Assembly (NCBI GenBank): GCA_903813345.2
Contig: CAIIXF020000009.1
Location: forward strand, 15,771,759-15,835,758
Reading direction: 5' to 3'
Length of the DNA: 64,000 nt
Source of the DNA: Owenia fusiformis
Taxonomy: Eukaryota > Annelida > Polychaeta > Sabellida > Oweniidae
The translations under genes were made by a program, and so were the position numbers. This document shows, piece after piece, positions 11,686-23,900 of the stretch (its first letter is position 1; each line of letters starts with the position of its first letter). The notes beneath the pieces are model-generated. The model saw only the letters and a list, made by a program, of their open reading frames with translations, ran no database searches and had not been told where the DNA came from.

Positions 11686-11856
11686 GTGAAAATAGTGATA
11701 ACAGAATGAAATAAGTGAAAATAGTGATAACAGTATCAAAACAGTGAAAATAGTGATAACAGTATCAAAACAGTGAAAATAGTGATAACAGTATGAAAAC
11801 AGTGAAAATTGTTTGAAATACATGTAAGTGAATTAGTGATAGCTGTTTGAAATAAA
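11686..11856 (+). repeat. P450 3' UTR with 28-bp tandem repeat and poly(A) signal
   Basis: Right after the stop codon, AGTGAAAATAGTGATAACAG repeats four to five times at about 28-bp spacing (about 11689-11805). A single AATAAA at 11851-11856 is the likely polyadenylation signal. A related stretch (GTAAGTGAAAATAGTGATAAC) recurs after the mariner relic at about 13807. Confidence 0.7.
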
Positions 11857-12289
11857 GTCCCTGCAAAAGTACTCTAATTTTTTTGTTTCTCAATCAATCT
11901 GGCTGAAATTTTCACTCAGTATACCTACACTATTCATACATTTGAATCTTGAATAATAATGAATATGTCCTTGAAGAAAAGATAGTTATGATTCATTGCT
12001 AGAGTAACACGAGTCGGGGGTAGGCGGAGCAGCATTGAAAAACAGAAAAATTTAGATAAAAAATATGGGTTAGAGGTAACTTTAACATACTTTAAAGTAT
12101 CCTTGAAAATACAAAACAAACCAATGTTGCCATGTCAACACTAAGATGTCATATGATGACATCATAGTTGAAATTTCTTTGATTCATGACATCACTCATG
12201 GTATCATAGTGACCTATATTGGTTGATGACATCGGACTTTGTGAAAGGTAGTGTCAATTTTATTTTTGTGGAAATTGCTGCTAAATCAG

Positions 12290-12560
12290 CAAAATATGAT
12301 GATGCAATTACAAATCAGTAGCATTGGGATGTATGTTTTACTGGGAAATTCAAGAAAACAAACACTTGATGATAGTCATAAGGTGTTTTGGAAGCAGGCT
12401 ATGGCCAAAAGAACCATTTACAAAATGGACTAAGAGATTTATACTGATGGTAGAACAAATGCTAAGAACAATGCTAGATCAGGCCGTCCAAGAACGAAAT
12501 CCAGTGAGCATCAGATGATGTTGATAAAAGCCATCCATACAAGAGATCAATCGCGATAGA
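12290..12560 (+). pseudogene. Mariner transposase N-terminal relic
   Basis: Across frameshifts the plus strand reads V-F-W-K-Q-A, then K-R-F, D-G-R-T-N-A-K and A-R-S-G-R-P-R-T-K, then L-I-K-A-I-H. This matches the two helix-turn-helix motifs and the RSGRP linker of mariner transposases. Frames are broken and the catalytic domain is absent here. It is independent of the TIR element starting at 12778. Confidence 0.7.
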
Positions 12561-12777
12561 TTTTCCAAAAGGGTTCCCCCATATATCTGAGGAATGGTAA
12601 GCAAGACAGCAGAGGTGTATAGACCACAATGGACACTATTTCGAACACCTATACTCTTGAGATACTGTTATTAACGTAAATAGGACAAGTAAAAACATTT
12701 TGAAAATCCAAACAGCCAGATTGACTGATTGATTTAGAGTACTTTTCAAGAACTTTATTCTGGTATATTGGTATGTA

Positions 12778-13801
12778 TGGGGGGATTCATAAGTAGTGGG
12801 ACTTTTCTGAGGCAGCAAGTCCCTGTGTACTATCTCAACCAAATTTAGCACATTAACGGACTAGGATGTAAGGCATTGTTTGATGAAATTTTAATTTAAT
12901 TCATTTTGTTCCCTAGCAACAACGGTTCCTATGGTAACCAAAAGTAGGGTTAACGGAGCAGTTAAAAAATGAAGGGCTTGATCAACATAAATATGCTCAT
13001 AAATATCTCAAAATGACAGTTATTTTCAAATATTTGGTTTCATATTGTCTCAAGCTTTGTAGTCATGACAACTGTAACATATATTACATCATCGTGCTAT
13101 TGTGATGTCACACAAAGCAGTGACACCAGGACACTGCCATTTTCAGTCCTTGGATTGAGCAAAATTTGATTAAAATAGCAATGAAAAAGCAAGAATCATG
13201 TATAAACATCCGTGCTGTGATTAAATTTAATGCTTTAAAGAATTTTCAGTATAAGAGACCTCTAGAGGTTTGTTGGAAGTCTATGGGAAAGAAGAAGTAA
13301 AAAAAATCTACAGTATATAGGTGGTATTCTGTATATGTATTCTAAATATGCTGTGAGAGCCGAGATGACCAATCTTGGAAAATATGGTTTTGAGGGTGCA
13401 TACCTAGAATGGTTGAGGAGATGCCAAAAATGCATTGATTGTCATGGTGAATACTTTGAGAAAGAGTGAGATTGCACCAGAAGGATAAGGAATCAATAGT
13501 CTTGCACAAAATTGATGTGCTCCACAAAAGGGCTCGCTAGAAGTCACGGATTAGATCACGTCCTGAATATCAGTTGAGACTTGTATATTTAACTAGCAAT
13601 TAGTGACAAACAATGTGTTCCTTGGACCCTGTTGTGACGTCATGATTGGAACTCTCACTTTACTGAAGTTGGGTGTAACTGTTTGAAATTTTCACACAAT
13701 AATTATCACATGTTTGTGGTTCTGTGTTCCAAGTTTGAATAAAATCTGGTTGATATAAGAGAAGTTATAGCTTTTGTCCCACTACTTATGAATCCCCCTC
13801 G
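12778..13801 (+). mobile_element. Internally deleted mariner element with TIRs
   Basis: The left end GGGGGATTCATAAGTAG (from about 12780) and its exact reverse complement (ending at about 13798) bound the element, flanked by TA. Near 13380-13470 the plus strand encodes Y-L-E-W-L-R-R-C-Q-K-C-I-D-C-H-G-E-Y-F-E followed by a stop. This matches the mariner transposase C-terminus (W..C...G-x-Y-F-E). Most of the catalytic core is missing. Confidence 0.75.
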
Positions 13802-16136
13802 TACATGTAAGTGAAAATAGTGATAACTGTTTGGATCAGACTAAGAATTTGAGATTTGAGTATTCCGTATTGAAAGTCCCAAAAATGGCAAAGGGAGTTT
13901 GCAAAGAATAATGATTTGTATTGTTTAAAATATGAGATGTATGTTTTATAGAAATGGTGGATTAATCAGTATGTAAAGGGACATAAGTTTAGATGAAAAA
14001 AAGGAACAAAAAACCATGGAAGTTACTCACACAATCAATTAAATATGATGCAATGCTTTATTTGTGTTAAGGTTGCGATGGCATGGGTGCACTAAGGTCC
14101 TGTCATTATTGGAAGAGTTTATTTTCATTCAAAAGGGTAGTTTGGGATTCTTTACATTTTATGAAGCAGTACATATGAATACACACTGTGCAGATACTAC
14201 ATACTTATTTCTAAATGCTTGTATATGAATGTGACTGTTGTCCGATACCAAACTACAGATACCAATGCAATATGACTGAATTGTTTCAGATACAGTAGTT
14301 TCATTTCTTTATTTCAATCACTTTTCTTCAAAGAAGGTGCAGTTTTTGCTACTATACTCTGGTAACTAATGAATAAACTGGTTATTTTTCCTGAGGGTTT
14401 ACTGTATATAAACCACGACAGGGATCCTCGGCTTGTGTTAAGTGCCTTTTTTACATTTGGTGGCTTTGATATGGCACTAGTCCAGAATCTTAGGATCTGG
14501 TGTGAAAATGACCCCTAAATTATGACTTTTGACTTTCTTGAGGCTTCAGACAATTTGATTTGTCTTGGCCTTATACAAGTATATGGAATTTCGGTATGGT
14601 ATTGGTCCTCTATTTGGACATTTGGTATGGTCTTATTGGTTCTTATACATTAGTATTAGTATTCATTGGTCTTATACAATTTCACATATGGAAACTTATT
14701 TTACAAATTCAGCAATGACATTAATTTAGTTATGATAACATCACTTACAAGTATTTATTACAGGTCGTCCAGACCATTGTTGCTTGATTTATAGCAAAAA
14801 CGTTGATTTGTGCCCGTTGATCGCCTTGCGCCTTTTTTAATAGATCTCATACCTTAGATGCGTATCGTTTCAGAAAAAATCCCAGAAAACCTAACATATT
14901 CTACCATACCGTGCGCCTATCCATTTAGCAATTCAATGGTAAACTTTTTCTTGAAAAAATAAATCTTCCAGATCTGTTGAATTTCCTAGCAGAAATTGCC
15001 TGCTCCCCCCCTCCGTCCCATATTCACGATCACCGGGCGTGAATATATATAAATTGTTTTTGCATTTAATTGTTGTCAATCAGTCAACATTACATAAGGA
15101 CCATGTGTTTTACAGAATGTTTTCAATAATTGGTTTAAGAGAAAATCATTGTTGAATTCAGTTCTCCATGTCAATACCAATCCTTTCCAAAAATGAGAAA
15201 AATTGTGTTTTTGGAGGGGGACATCAGAGGGGGAGCAAGGGGTGGTCCCCTTCTTCCTTAACATTTTACAATTTCAAGGTGCTATTTTATGATGCCTGAT
15301 GGATATAAATGATCACATGACCTTAGTTCACCATGGTATCAGGAGATGGCATGCCAAAATGTAAAATCTCTATTAGCATGTGTAATCAAATGACTATATT
15401 AAACTTTCATGATTTGGGAGGTTAAGTCACATGTGTTTTTGTGAACTTGTAGATGAAGTTACATGAAATGATTTTTCAGGGATCCAACAGCTGTTTTCCC
15501 TTGGCATTGTACCCAATGTGACAATTAAATGCTATGATGGGAAGAATTAATCCCTAAGGAATCATAATTCTACATGTTCACATACAAGTCCTCTTAAAAA
15601 AGTGTAGTTTAACCTCACTTTTTAATTATGCATACCTGTATCTAAATTGTGTAAATGAATAGTGTAATATATTCAACAATTTGGATTTATAAATTTCAAG
15701 ATTTATTTGCCGTAGTATACATGTATTCATATTAGACTTTTTTTTAATGTGGAAACAAACATACATTGTTAAATAAAAATTGACTCTTAACATGCTTATC
15801 TCATTAAAATAATTGTTTTATGTACTTTCAATGTTCAACCTGGCAACTGTGATCTTTCCTTGCATTATGTAATCTCTGTAATGGGGCATATTGTTGCACT
15901 TCATTGTAGGCTTTAAACTCATTTAGCTGGTAAGGAGACATGCAATGATAACCTATCAGTGCAAATGGAAAGGAGCACAATTCTATTTCTTCCAATGATT
16001 TCTGATTTTTGACAAAAAATAATAATATACATGTAAATATTACTAATAATATAAATGAATGAATATGAATACACTTATTTAGTAGAGCAAACTATAAGTG
16101 AATTTAAATTATATTCGCAAAAACGAATACATATAC
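13802..16136. other. No gene seen
   Basis: AT-rich sequence with short unrelated open frames. Repeated TTGGTCTTATACA phrases occur near 14560-14690. I see no splice-bounded exon or protein motif. Confidence 0.5.
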
Positions 16137-16138
16137 TA

Positions 16139-16876
16139 CAGTGCGTCCCAAAAAAAACGCAACAAACAAAGATTGTAAAATCACAAAACCAGTGATGATT
16201 ACATCAATTAGATTTAATTTACCAGGAAGCCACATGTCTCGAGCCACGAGCCAACATCTGCTCTGGACCAAATTTTAGACATTGCAACAGCTAACAAAGA
16301 GTCACGAATGAGGTTGCTGCTCTCAATCAGAACCCACAGATGATTCAAAGGGGTGTGCGACATGGAGACACAAGCCAGTCTCTGTGTGTAGAGAAATAGG
16401 GATCATGTGAAAGGGCATGGAATGTAATCTTTCATAAGATGACAGACAATGACTGTTTATGCCACTTCTTTTTCCATATGTTTCGTTAACTGAACCATCA
16501 AGGATACTGATGAACACTTAAAGCCCGACTTAAAGTTAAATTTTCTTTTACTTTTTTCTGAATAAATCTAAATCAGAAACTTGTGTTATGTAAATCTTGT
16601 GACAAGAATTTAATCTCCAGTACCAATTACATAATGATTTACCTGATTGCACAATAAGAATCAGTTGGTATTTCATAACTTGGCACAAAGGTGTTTTCAC
16701 CCATGTGTGAAAAAACAATGACTTTTCAGGGGTCCCCGATCAGATATGAACAAAGGACATATCATTGGAAAGGGGAGACACGTGGTTTCATGGTAAACTA
16801 AATGAAATTGATGTAATCTTCACTGGTTTTGTGATTTTACAATGTTTCTGTTTGTTGCGTTTTTTGGGACGCACTG
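16139..16876. mobile_element. Tc1/mariner-like TIR element, 738 bp
   Basis: The ends CAGTGCGTCCCAAAAAA and CAACAAACA are inverted at the right (TGTTTGTTGCG, GGGACGCACTG), with similarity extending about 70 bp inward (AAAATCACAAAACCAGTGATGA). TA flanks both sides (16137-16138 and 16877-16878). The inside is noncoding. The same family forms the outer shell of the nested stack at 42.15-45.99 kb. Confidence 0.82.
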
Positions 16877-16879
16877 TAT

Positions 16880-19226
16880 AGATTATAATATTAAATAATA
16901 TATCAATTCTAACATCATTTTCATCAAAAATGAATAGTTTTCTATGCTAAATTCCTCATTTATATCGTTGATTAGAAGGTATAACTATGATACCAGACCA
17001 ATAATTATATCAAAACGAGATTTCCTCACCTATACACAATGTTTTATTATCAATGATTACTTGGAAGTGAAGAGCTATGTCACAGACGATAACATAGTAC
17101 ACGAACATTGCAAGTTATAAACATAAGGAATTATAAACATGCTACAAGTGAGTTACAAAATCTAATAATATACACAATTCACAATTTACATGTATTTTAT
17201 TGAAGATAAAAAAGTTTGGGATTTTTATTATCCCATATAACGCATAATGTTCAGCATTTGATTACGTCATCATTTATTACGCAGCTCTATACATCCATGT
17301 GATACGTATACTTACGTATAGACAATGATTTATAAGAATATGAAGATGACTCCACACTATTTTATTCAACCCTACAGAAGTAAATATTAACTGGTCACCC
17401 ATAGTGTGTATAGTTTGAAATAAGCTAGGCCAATATCCATATTCAATCAACTTCTGTATCAGATCCATTTGATTTGAGTACATTTATGGGCCAGACCTGG
17501 TGTACCACAAGATAATGATCCAGGTGCGTGTAGGTAGTTACCAGTTTCACCAACAGGTGGCTAATTAGGGGGAAATAACATGGCAGGTATATAGAAAATA
17601 CCCCTAAACTTGAATATTCATCATTTTTAGCGGTTTAATTTTCATATATTACTCTTATGTATCTGATAGTTGTGCAAATCAAAATATGTCCAGTAAAAGA
17701 AAATATCATCTGCCAAATTGAAGAAAAGGTATTTCACTTTTTGTGATTTTACAACATGGGGTCTATTGGGAATCTCCCCGACCTTTAAGTCCCATTTTGA
17801 AAAAAAAATTAAATTTTCAAAGTTGATAAGCCCACTTTAAATTAAAACCACATTTCTAGTTATAATTTTACATGTAGTTTTCAAATATGATATCACTTTG
17901 ACTGAATATTGAATATTTAATGATGTAAATCAAGATTATTTCTACCCGCATCTAGACCAGTGATGTCTATATAATTATTCACATACATAATATATACCAA
18001 TCTATGCTACTGAATACAGCTAGTATATATAGTGTATATGTTTCTTTTATTGACAAAGTAATATTATGAATAAACAGTTCAACTGTTAATTGGGAGGATA
18101 CCATACTCTTTTTAATTTTTATTAATTTGAATTTGTGATATTTTTAGCCATTACAGGTTTTCAATTATATTCATATATGTGTAGATGATACCTAATAAAA
18201 AAGAAATTGTGTAAATACAGGGCAATCAATAAATAGTGACAATGATGACAAATATCAAATCAAAAAACAAATTATTTTCTGATTGAAGGATTTTTTCCTT
18301 CCAGAGACATCTTCCTTCCTTAAGAATTGTGATGATTACAAGGTGAAGTATAAGTGTCTGAATTTGTAGAATTCAAGAATTGACCCAAACGCAATTATTT
18401 CAAATGTTTTTTTCAATAACTTAAAAAGTAGTGGACGAATTTTGTAAAATGATAGTCATGGCAGCAAGGGGATTTGCTACGCCTTAGCATTGCTGTTATC
18501 TAGATAATATACATGCGAGTGAAACAAACACCATTCTTCAAGGTTAGATGGATATTGGTTCACTAAACATATTTCATTCACAAGACAATTTTACTAAACT
18601 ATTTCAATACTTTAAATATCTTTTTGATCAAACCATTTAAATTCTGACATGTATAGTACATGAAATACATTCATTTAAAATATATATTGTGCGACGGTTT
18701 AAATTTGGACTTTCAAGGTTGAATTTAGGGTTAAAAATATCACATATTCAAATTTAAAAATGACTGTTTACTTTGCACCATGCGAGCATATATCTACACC
18801 AAGCTTTTTCTGCAAGCACAGTCTGCATAGGGTGATTCAGCATGATGATTCCTTTGATCAATATCACGATTCATATTATCTTCTGGATACAGGTATGTTC
18901 CTCTGGAAGAGTCCTTCATTGGCAATCACACTACTGTGTTTTTAGTTAATGCTAGTGGCCCTACAGGCTACATAACAATTGCTTGTGTTGCTTAATCAAT
19001 GAGAAGACCAACGTTGGAATGGCTTCAGAGCGTTGATACCATTGGTAGCTCCCCCTCTACTTGAAGTTCTCTGGGATTCATCTAACATGAATATTGTTAA
19101 AGCACCATAGGGTCAATCTGAAATGGACATGTAATATAGCATCAATTTACCTGGAGCAGTTTTGACAATATGAAGTGAACCTGTATAGTATAGATACATT
19201 GTATAAATGTGCAAATGGATTGAAAC
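16880..19226. other. No gene seen
   Basis: AT-rich intergenic or intronic DNA with only short open frames. A GGATTTGCTACGCCTTAGC phrase near 18470 is a relic of a repeat also seen near 10600 and 33340. Nothing else is interpretable. Confidence 0.5.
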
Positions 19227-19354
19227 AATTTACTGTACAATTTAACAATTTAGAACAATTTAAAAACACATTACACGGGTGTGTATTGCACAGGCGTACA
19301 GCATACAAGTAGTGAAGGGTGAGCCAAAAATACTGGATTACGTGTGGCTTTAAA

Positions 19355-20797
19355 ATGACTTCTATAAAAAGATCATTGACAGTTAAAGGGAACCATAGAG
19401 AAACAGGATGGGCCAAGGAAGATCAAATTCTAGAGTCAATTACTACAGTTGTTGAGGAACATGATATTGAAGCAATACAATTGTCTCAGCGAAATATATT
19501 GATTACCTTTACCAATAAAGAAGCTAAGATAGCGGCAGTGACCTTCGGTCTCCATATAAATAAAACGTTTGTATCCTTAACTGATGTTGAAAGAGATGCA
19601 ATCAATGTAACACTTAGAGACATCCCAATAGAAATTCCAAACTCTGTTATACATGCCCATATATCAAAATATGCCGAAAATGTTGAGGATGTAAGTCATG
19701 GCTATATAAGAAAATCTGATGGGACAATATCTACAGTGAAGACTGGAGTGAGATATATAACCGTCACAGGACTTAAAACGCCAATACCAAATAATCCGAC
19801 GATTGCTGGACATACTGGCAGATTATCCTACAGAGGACAACCATGCAGCACATGCTCGAGCACAGATCATCCATATTATCGCTGCCCTAATAAAGAAGGA
19901 ACAGGGTGCTTTCGATGTGGATCCAAAGAACATCGTATTAAAGATTGCATGAATGCCTGGGGAACTTCATCAAATCTACCCCAGAAAAGTATTCCCCCTA
20001 AAACACAGAGCAATGTGACCCATATAAAATTCGATGACATGACAACTGATTCGCAGAAAAGTGCAAGTACCAATGAGGAAATGAAATCTGACCAAGCAGC
20101 AATTAATGATAAAGAAAAAGAAAATGACATCACTAGTGAAGATACCAATTATGATACAATTATAGTAGGTGCTTCAATGGTTAATGCTATGTCAGGAGAG
20201 CTTAAAGATGCAGGAATAGATGTCCGAGCCAAAAGTGGAAAAAGAGTGGAGGAGATGAAAGAACTATTATATAGTCAGCCTATTGATAGGGAAATCATAA
20301 AGAATATTGGAATCCATGCAGGTGTTAATAACATTTGTTATTACAATGACAGTCCGGAAGACACTGCAGTAAAATATGACAATCTGGTGAAAGACATTAA
20401 CCAAGATATGCCTAATGCTAAGATTTATGTGTGTAGCATATCTCCGATCCATCCCTACAAACAAGAAGGATTGAACAGCAAGGTCAGAAAAATGAACAAA
20501 CTTTTGAAGTGTATGTGCGACAGACTGGAATATACAACCTTTATAGACACTTTTGATCTGTTATTGTGCAAAAGTGGACTCACTGCTCAAAGTGACTATA
20601 CCATGTCTGACCCTAAAGGGATACATCTATCGAACAAAGGATATAGAAAATTGGCCTACTACTTAAGATCAAAGATGGAAACTACAAACATAACCAAGAC
20701 TCCAGTATCTAAAAGAAAGGATCGAGGTTCTTCAGGAAATACACCCAATTCCTCTGAGAAGAATCCAAAGTCAGGAAAATTCACAGTCAGAGAGTAG
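19355..20797 (+). CDS. LINE ORF1: CCHC zinc-knuckle protein with SGNH-like domain
   Basis: 480 residues from the first true ATG; the open frame begins upstream with GTG at 19319. Residues about 45-110 look RRM-like (I-L-I-T-F-T-N-K-E-A, then V-T-L-R-D-I-P-I-E). Two cysteine clusters at about 164-200 (C-S-T-C...H...C, then C-F-R-C...H...C) are nucleic-acid-binding knuckles. After an acidic linker, about 268-455 has three SGNH-hydrolase landmarks: Ser in V-G-A-S-M (about 274), Asn in G-V-N-N (about 325), and D-P-K-G-I-H with Asp about 419 and His about 424. In the family, ORF1 coats the LINE RNA. Esterase domains are known in CR1/L2 ORF1 proteins; their role is unsettled. The first block reads GAS rather than GDS, so activity is uncertain. 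Confidence 0.85.
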   Translation: MTSIKRSLTVKGNHRETGWAKEDQILESITTVVEEHDIEAIQLSQRNILITFTNKEAKIAAVTFGLHINKTFVSLTDVERDAINVTLRDIPIEIPNSVIHAHISKYAENVEDVSHGYIRKSDGTISTVKTGVRYITVTGLKTPIPNNPTIAGHTGRLSYRGQPCSTCSSTDHPYYRCPNKEGTGCFRCGSKEHRIKDCMNAWGTSSNLPQKSIPPKTQSNVTHIKFDDMTTDSQKSASTNEEMKSDQAAINDKEKENDITSEDTNYDTIIVGASMVNAMSGELKDAGIDVRAKSGKRVEEMKELLYSQPIDREIIKNIGIHAGVNNICYYNDSPEDTAVKYDNLVKDINQDMPNAKIYVCSISPIHPYKQEGLNSKVRKMNKLLKCMCDRLEYTTFIDTFDLLLCKSGLTAQSDYTMSDPKGIHLSNKGYRKLAYYLRSKMETTNITKTPVSKRKDRGSSGNTPNSSEKNPKSGKFTVRE

Positions 20798-20994
20798 AAT
20801 TACATCCATAAATATATCATAATACATATAGTGATATAAAATAGACTTGTACATATGTAAATAGGACAACATGCAGTGAAATATAAATTACAGTTGGTTA
20901 GATATAGATGTATATATATATATAAATATGATTTCATGCAATGTATGTTTTAAATATTTGAATATAAAATGGAATATAAGAGTAATTAAGCAAC

Positions 20995-23900
20995 ATGGTT
21001 ATAAAGAGGGTATATAAGTTTTATCACTTTAAACGAATCATTATGTTAGTATCTTACAGATGCCTTACTCTGAATGTCAGAGGATTAAACAATTTTAAAG
21101 AGAGAGAAAAATTAAAAATATGGCTATTAAATCAGAAACCAGATATAATCTTTCTTCAAGAAACATTTTGTGTTCTAAAAAATGAAAACAAAATCAGAAA
21201 TTGCTTTCATGAATTTGACTTTATTAATGAATTAACAGATTCCCAACACTCTAGAGGCGTTTCCATATTAATATCCAAAAGACTCTCGTGTAAAATTTTA
21301 AATATTGTAAGCGGTAATGATGGAAGACGATTGCTCTCAAATGTTGATATAAATGGTACGATATTTTCTTTAATATCAATCTATGCACCAAATGAAAGCA
21401 ACTGTAGAAAATTATTCTTAGACAACCTTAATAGTTGGATTCAAAGTAATAAGCATATAGAAGGTAATATTATAATAAGTGGTGACTTCAACTGTGCTTT
21501 AAGAGATTCTGACAGATTTCCAACAACAGAAAAATATCATCAAAATGATAAAAGTAGACAGAGTCTAAAACATTTTATTGAAAACTGCACTTTAATTGAC
21601 ACATGGGAAAATTATAATAAATCAAACAAAAATATAGGCTTTACGTATAGTACCAAAAACCTAAAAAGTAAAAGTAGACTTGATTACATTTTTATCTCAA
21701 AAAACAATAGACTTGAAATTAAAAAAAGCTATATACTCCAAGCATTAAAAAAAGATCATAAAGCAGTTATAACAGATATAAGATTATTAGGAAATAAGAG
21801 AGGGAAAGGATACTGGAAACTTAACAACTCATTATTAGAAGATCAAGATTTTTGTAACAATATATCAAAATACCTCAAAGAAATAAATCAAGAAAGTAAA
21901 ACATTCAAGTCCAAAAGGGTATGTTGGGAGCTGATAAAGGTAAGAATTAAACAGATTGCAATAAGTCATTCAATTAAAAAGAGTAATCAAAGAAAGGACA
22001 ACAAAATAATTTTACAAGATCAAATCGATTGCTTAGAAAATTTCATAAATCAGTGTAAACGAGAAAATGTTAAAACAGAACTAAATATCAAAAGGAATGA
22101 AATGATAAATAAGTTAGACAAATTGTATGAATATGAATCAAGTGGAATGTTTATTAGATCAAGGGCTAAATGGATTGAAAAGGGGGAAAAAAGTACATCT
22201 TATTTTTTACAATTAGAAAAACAAAGACAAACCAGTAATGTTATAACTAAAATAAAAACGCCATCCAAGGTCGTCACAGAAGATATTGAAATTTTAAAAG
22301 AAGCCTGTAAATTTTATGAAAACCTTTATAGAAATAATAATTCAGATGAAGAAGTGATGAACAACTATCTAAAAGAAGTAGAACTTAATTACACCTTAAC
22401 TGAAAGTGAAAGAAATAGTTTAGAAGTAAATATAACAAAATCTGAAGTAAACTCATCAGTGAAAAATCTAAAATTGAATAAAAGTCCTGGTTTAGATGGG
22501 ATAACTCCTGAATTTTACAAATATTTTTGGTCAGATATGGAAAGTATATTTTTGGAAATGATTAATGAAGTTTTTCAAGAAGGTGAGTTATGTGAAACCA
22601 TGAAAATTGCGATCTTGAACTTAATTTTCAAAAAGGGAGATCGACAACTCCTTGCTAATTACCGTCCCATAAGTCTTACTAATTATGATTACAAAATTAT
22701 AGCTTTTACATTAACAAATAGAATAAAAAGCCTAGTGAAAAAACTTGTTGGAAAAAATCAATCTGCATACCTTGAAAAACGCTTTATTGGAACAAATGCC
22801 AGATTATTAATAGATTATTTAGAACTTATAAACGATGAGAATAGAAATGGATTGATAATTAGCCTAGATTTTAAAAAAGCCTTTGATAGTCTTAATTGGA
22901 ATTTTATGTTCAAAGTCCTTCAGAAAATGAATTTTGGCAAAAGGTTTATTAAGTGGGTGACAATTTCATATACGAATCCAATTCTCAAAATAAAAAATAA
23001 TGGTTTTTTGTCAAATGAAGTAAAGATAGAACGAGGTATACGCCAGGGATGCCCAATCTCTGCATTATTATTTATTTTATGTGTTGAAATCATGAATAAT
23101 AAAATAGAAAATAATAAATTAATCAAAGGTATTAGTATTGATGGCAAAAAAGAAACAAAGGTGATTCAACATGCAGATGACACGACATTAATTTTAGAAA
23201 ACAAAGAATCAATCTCACATGCATTAACAGAAATAAAAACATTTTCGGAAGTAAGTGGTCTATGTCTCAATCTAGAAAAAACAATTGGCATAGCACTAGG
23301 TAATTTTAAAAAGCAAACCGATGAATACTTTGAAAATATTAAATTCACAAATGAACCAATTAAAACCTTAGGTATTTATATTGGCAATAACAAAGAAAAA
23401 TGTGCAGAGCTAAATTGGAACCCCAAAATCTTAGAATTTGAAAAACTGTTCGAATCTTGGAAAAAAAGAAAACTTTCTTTATTTGGTAAAGTACAGATTA
23501 TCAATATATTAGGAATCTCAAAACTAGTATATAACTTTTCTACCCTTGATGTCCCCGAAAGAATTGTCAAAAAAGTAAATTCAATCATTTATAATTTTAT
23601 TTGGAAGAAAGATAGAATCAAAAGAAAAACTACAATATTAAAAATTAAAAATGGTGGTTTGGGCTTAATAGACGTTGAAACAAAGATAATGTCATTAAAA
23701 GCAAGTTGGGTGAAAAGAATACAAGATGATGACACATCATGGATTGATATTCCAAAATATTATATCAAACAGTGTGGTTTTAAAATTGATGATTTTATAA
23801 AAACACATTTTACCAAAGATACAAAACTGCCTATGCCATTGTTTTATAGAGAAATTTTCTTAGCTTTTAATAAATGTAAAACTAGAAATGATCAAAATCT

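Noticed and set aside
20267-20464. Antisense frames across the LINE ORFs
   Set aside because: They are shadows of long, motif-rich plus-strand ORFs.
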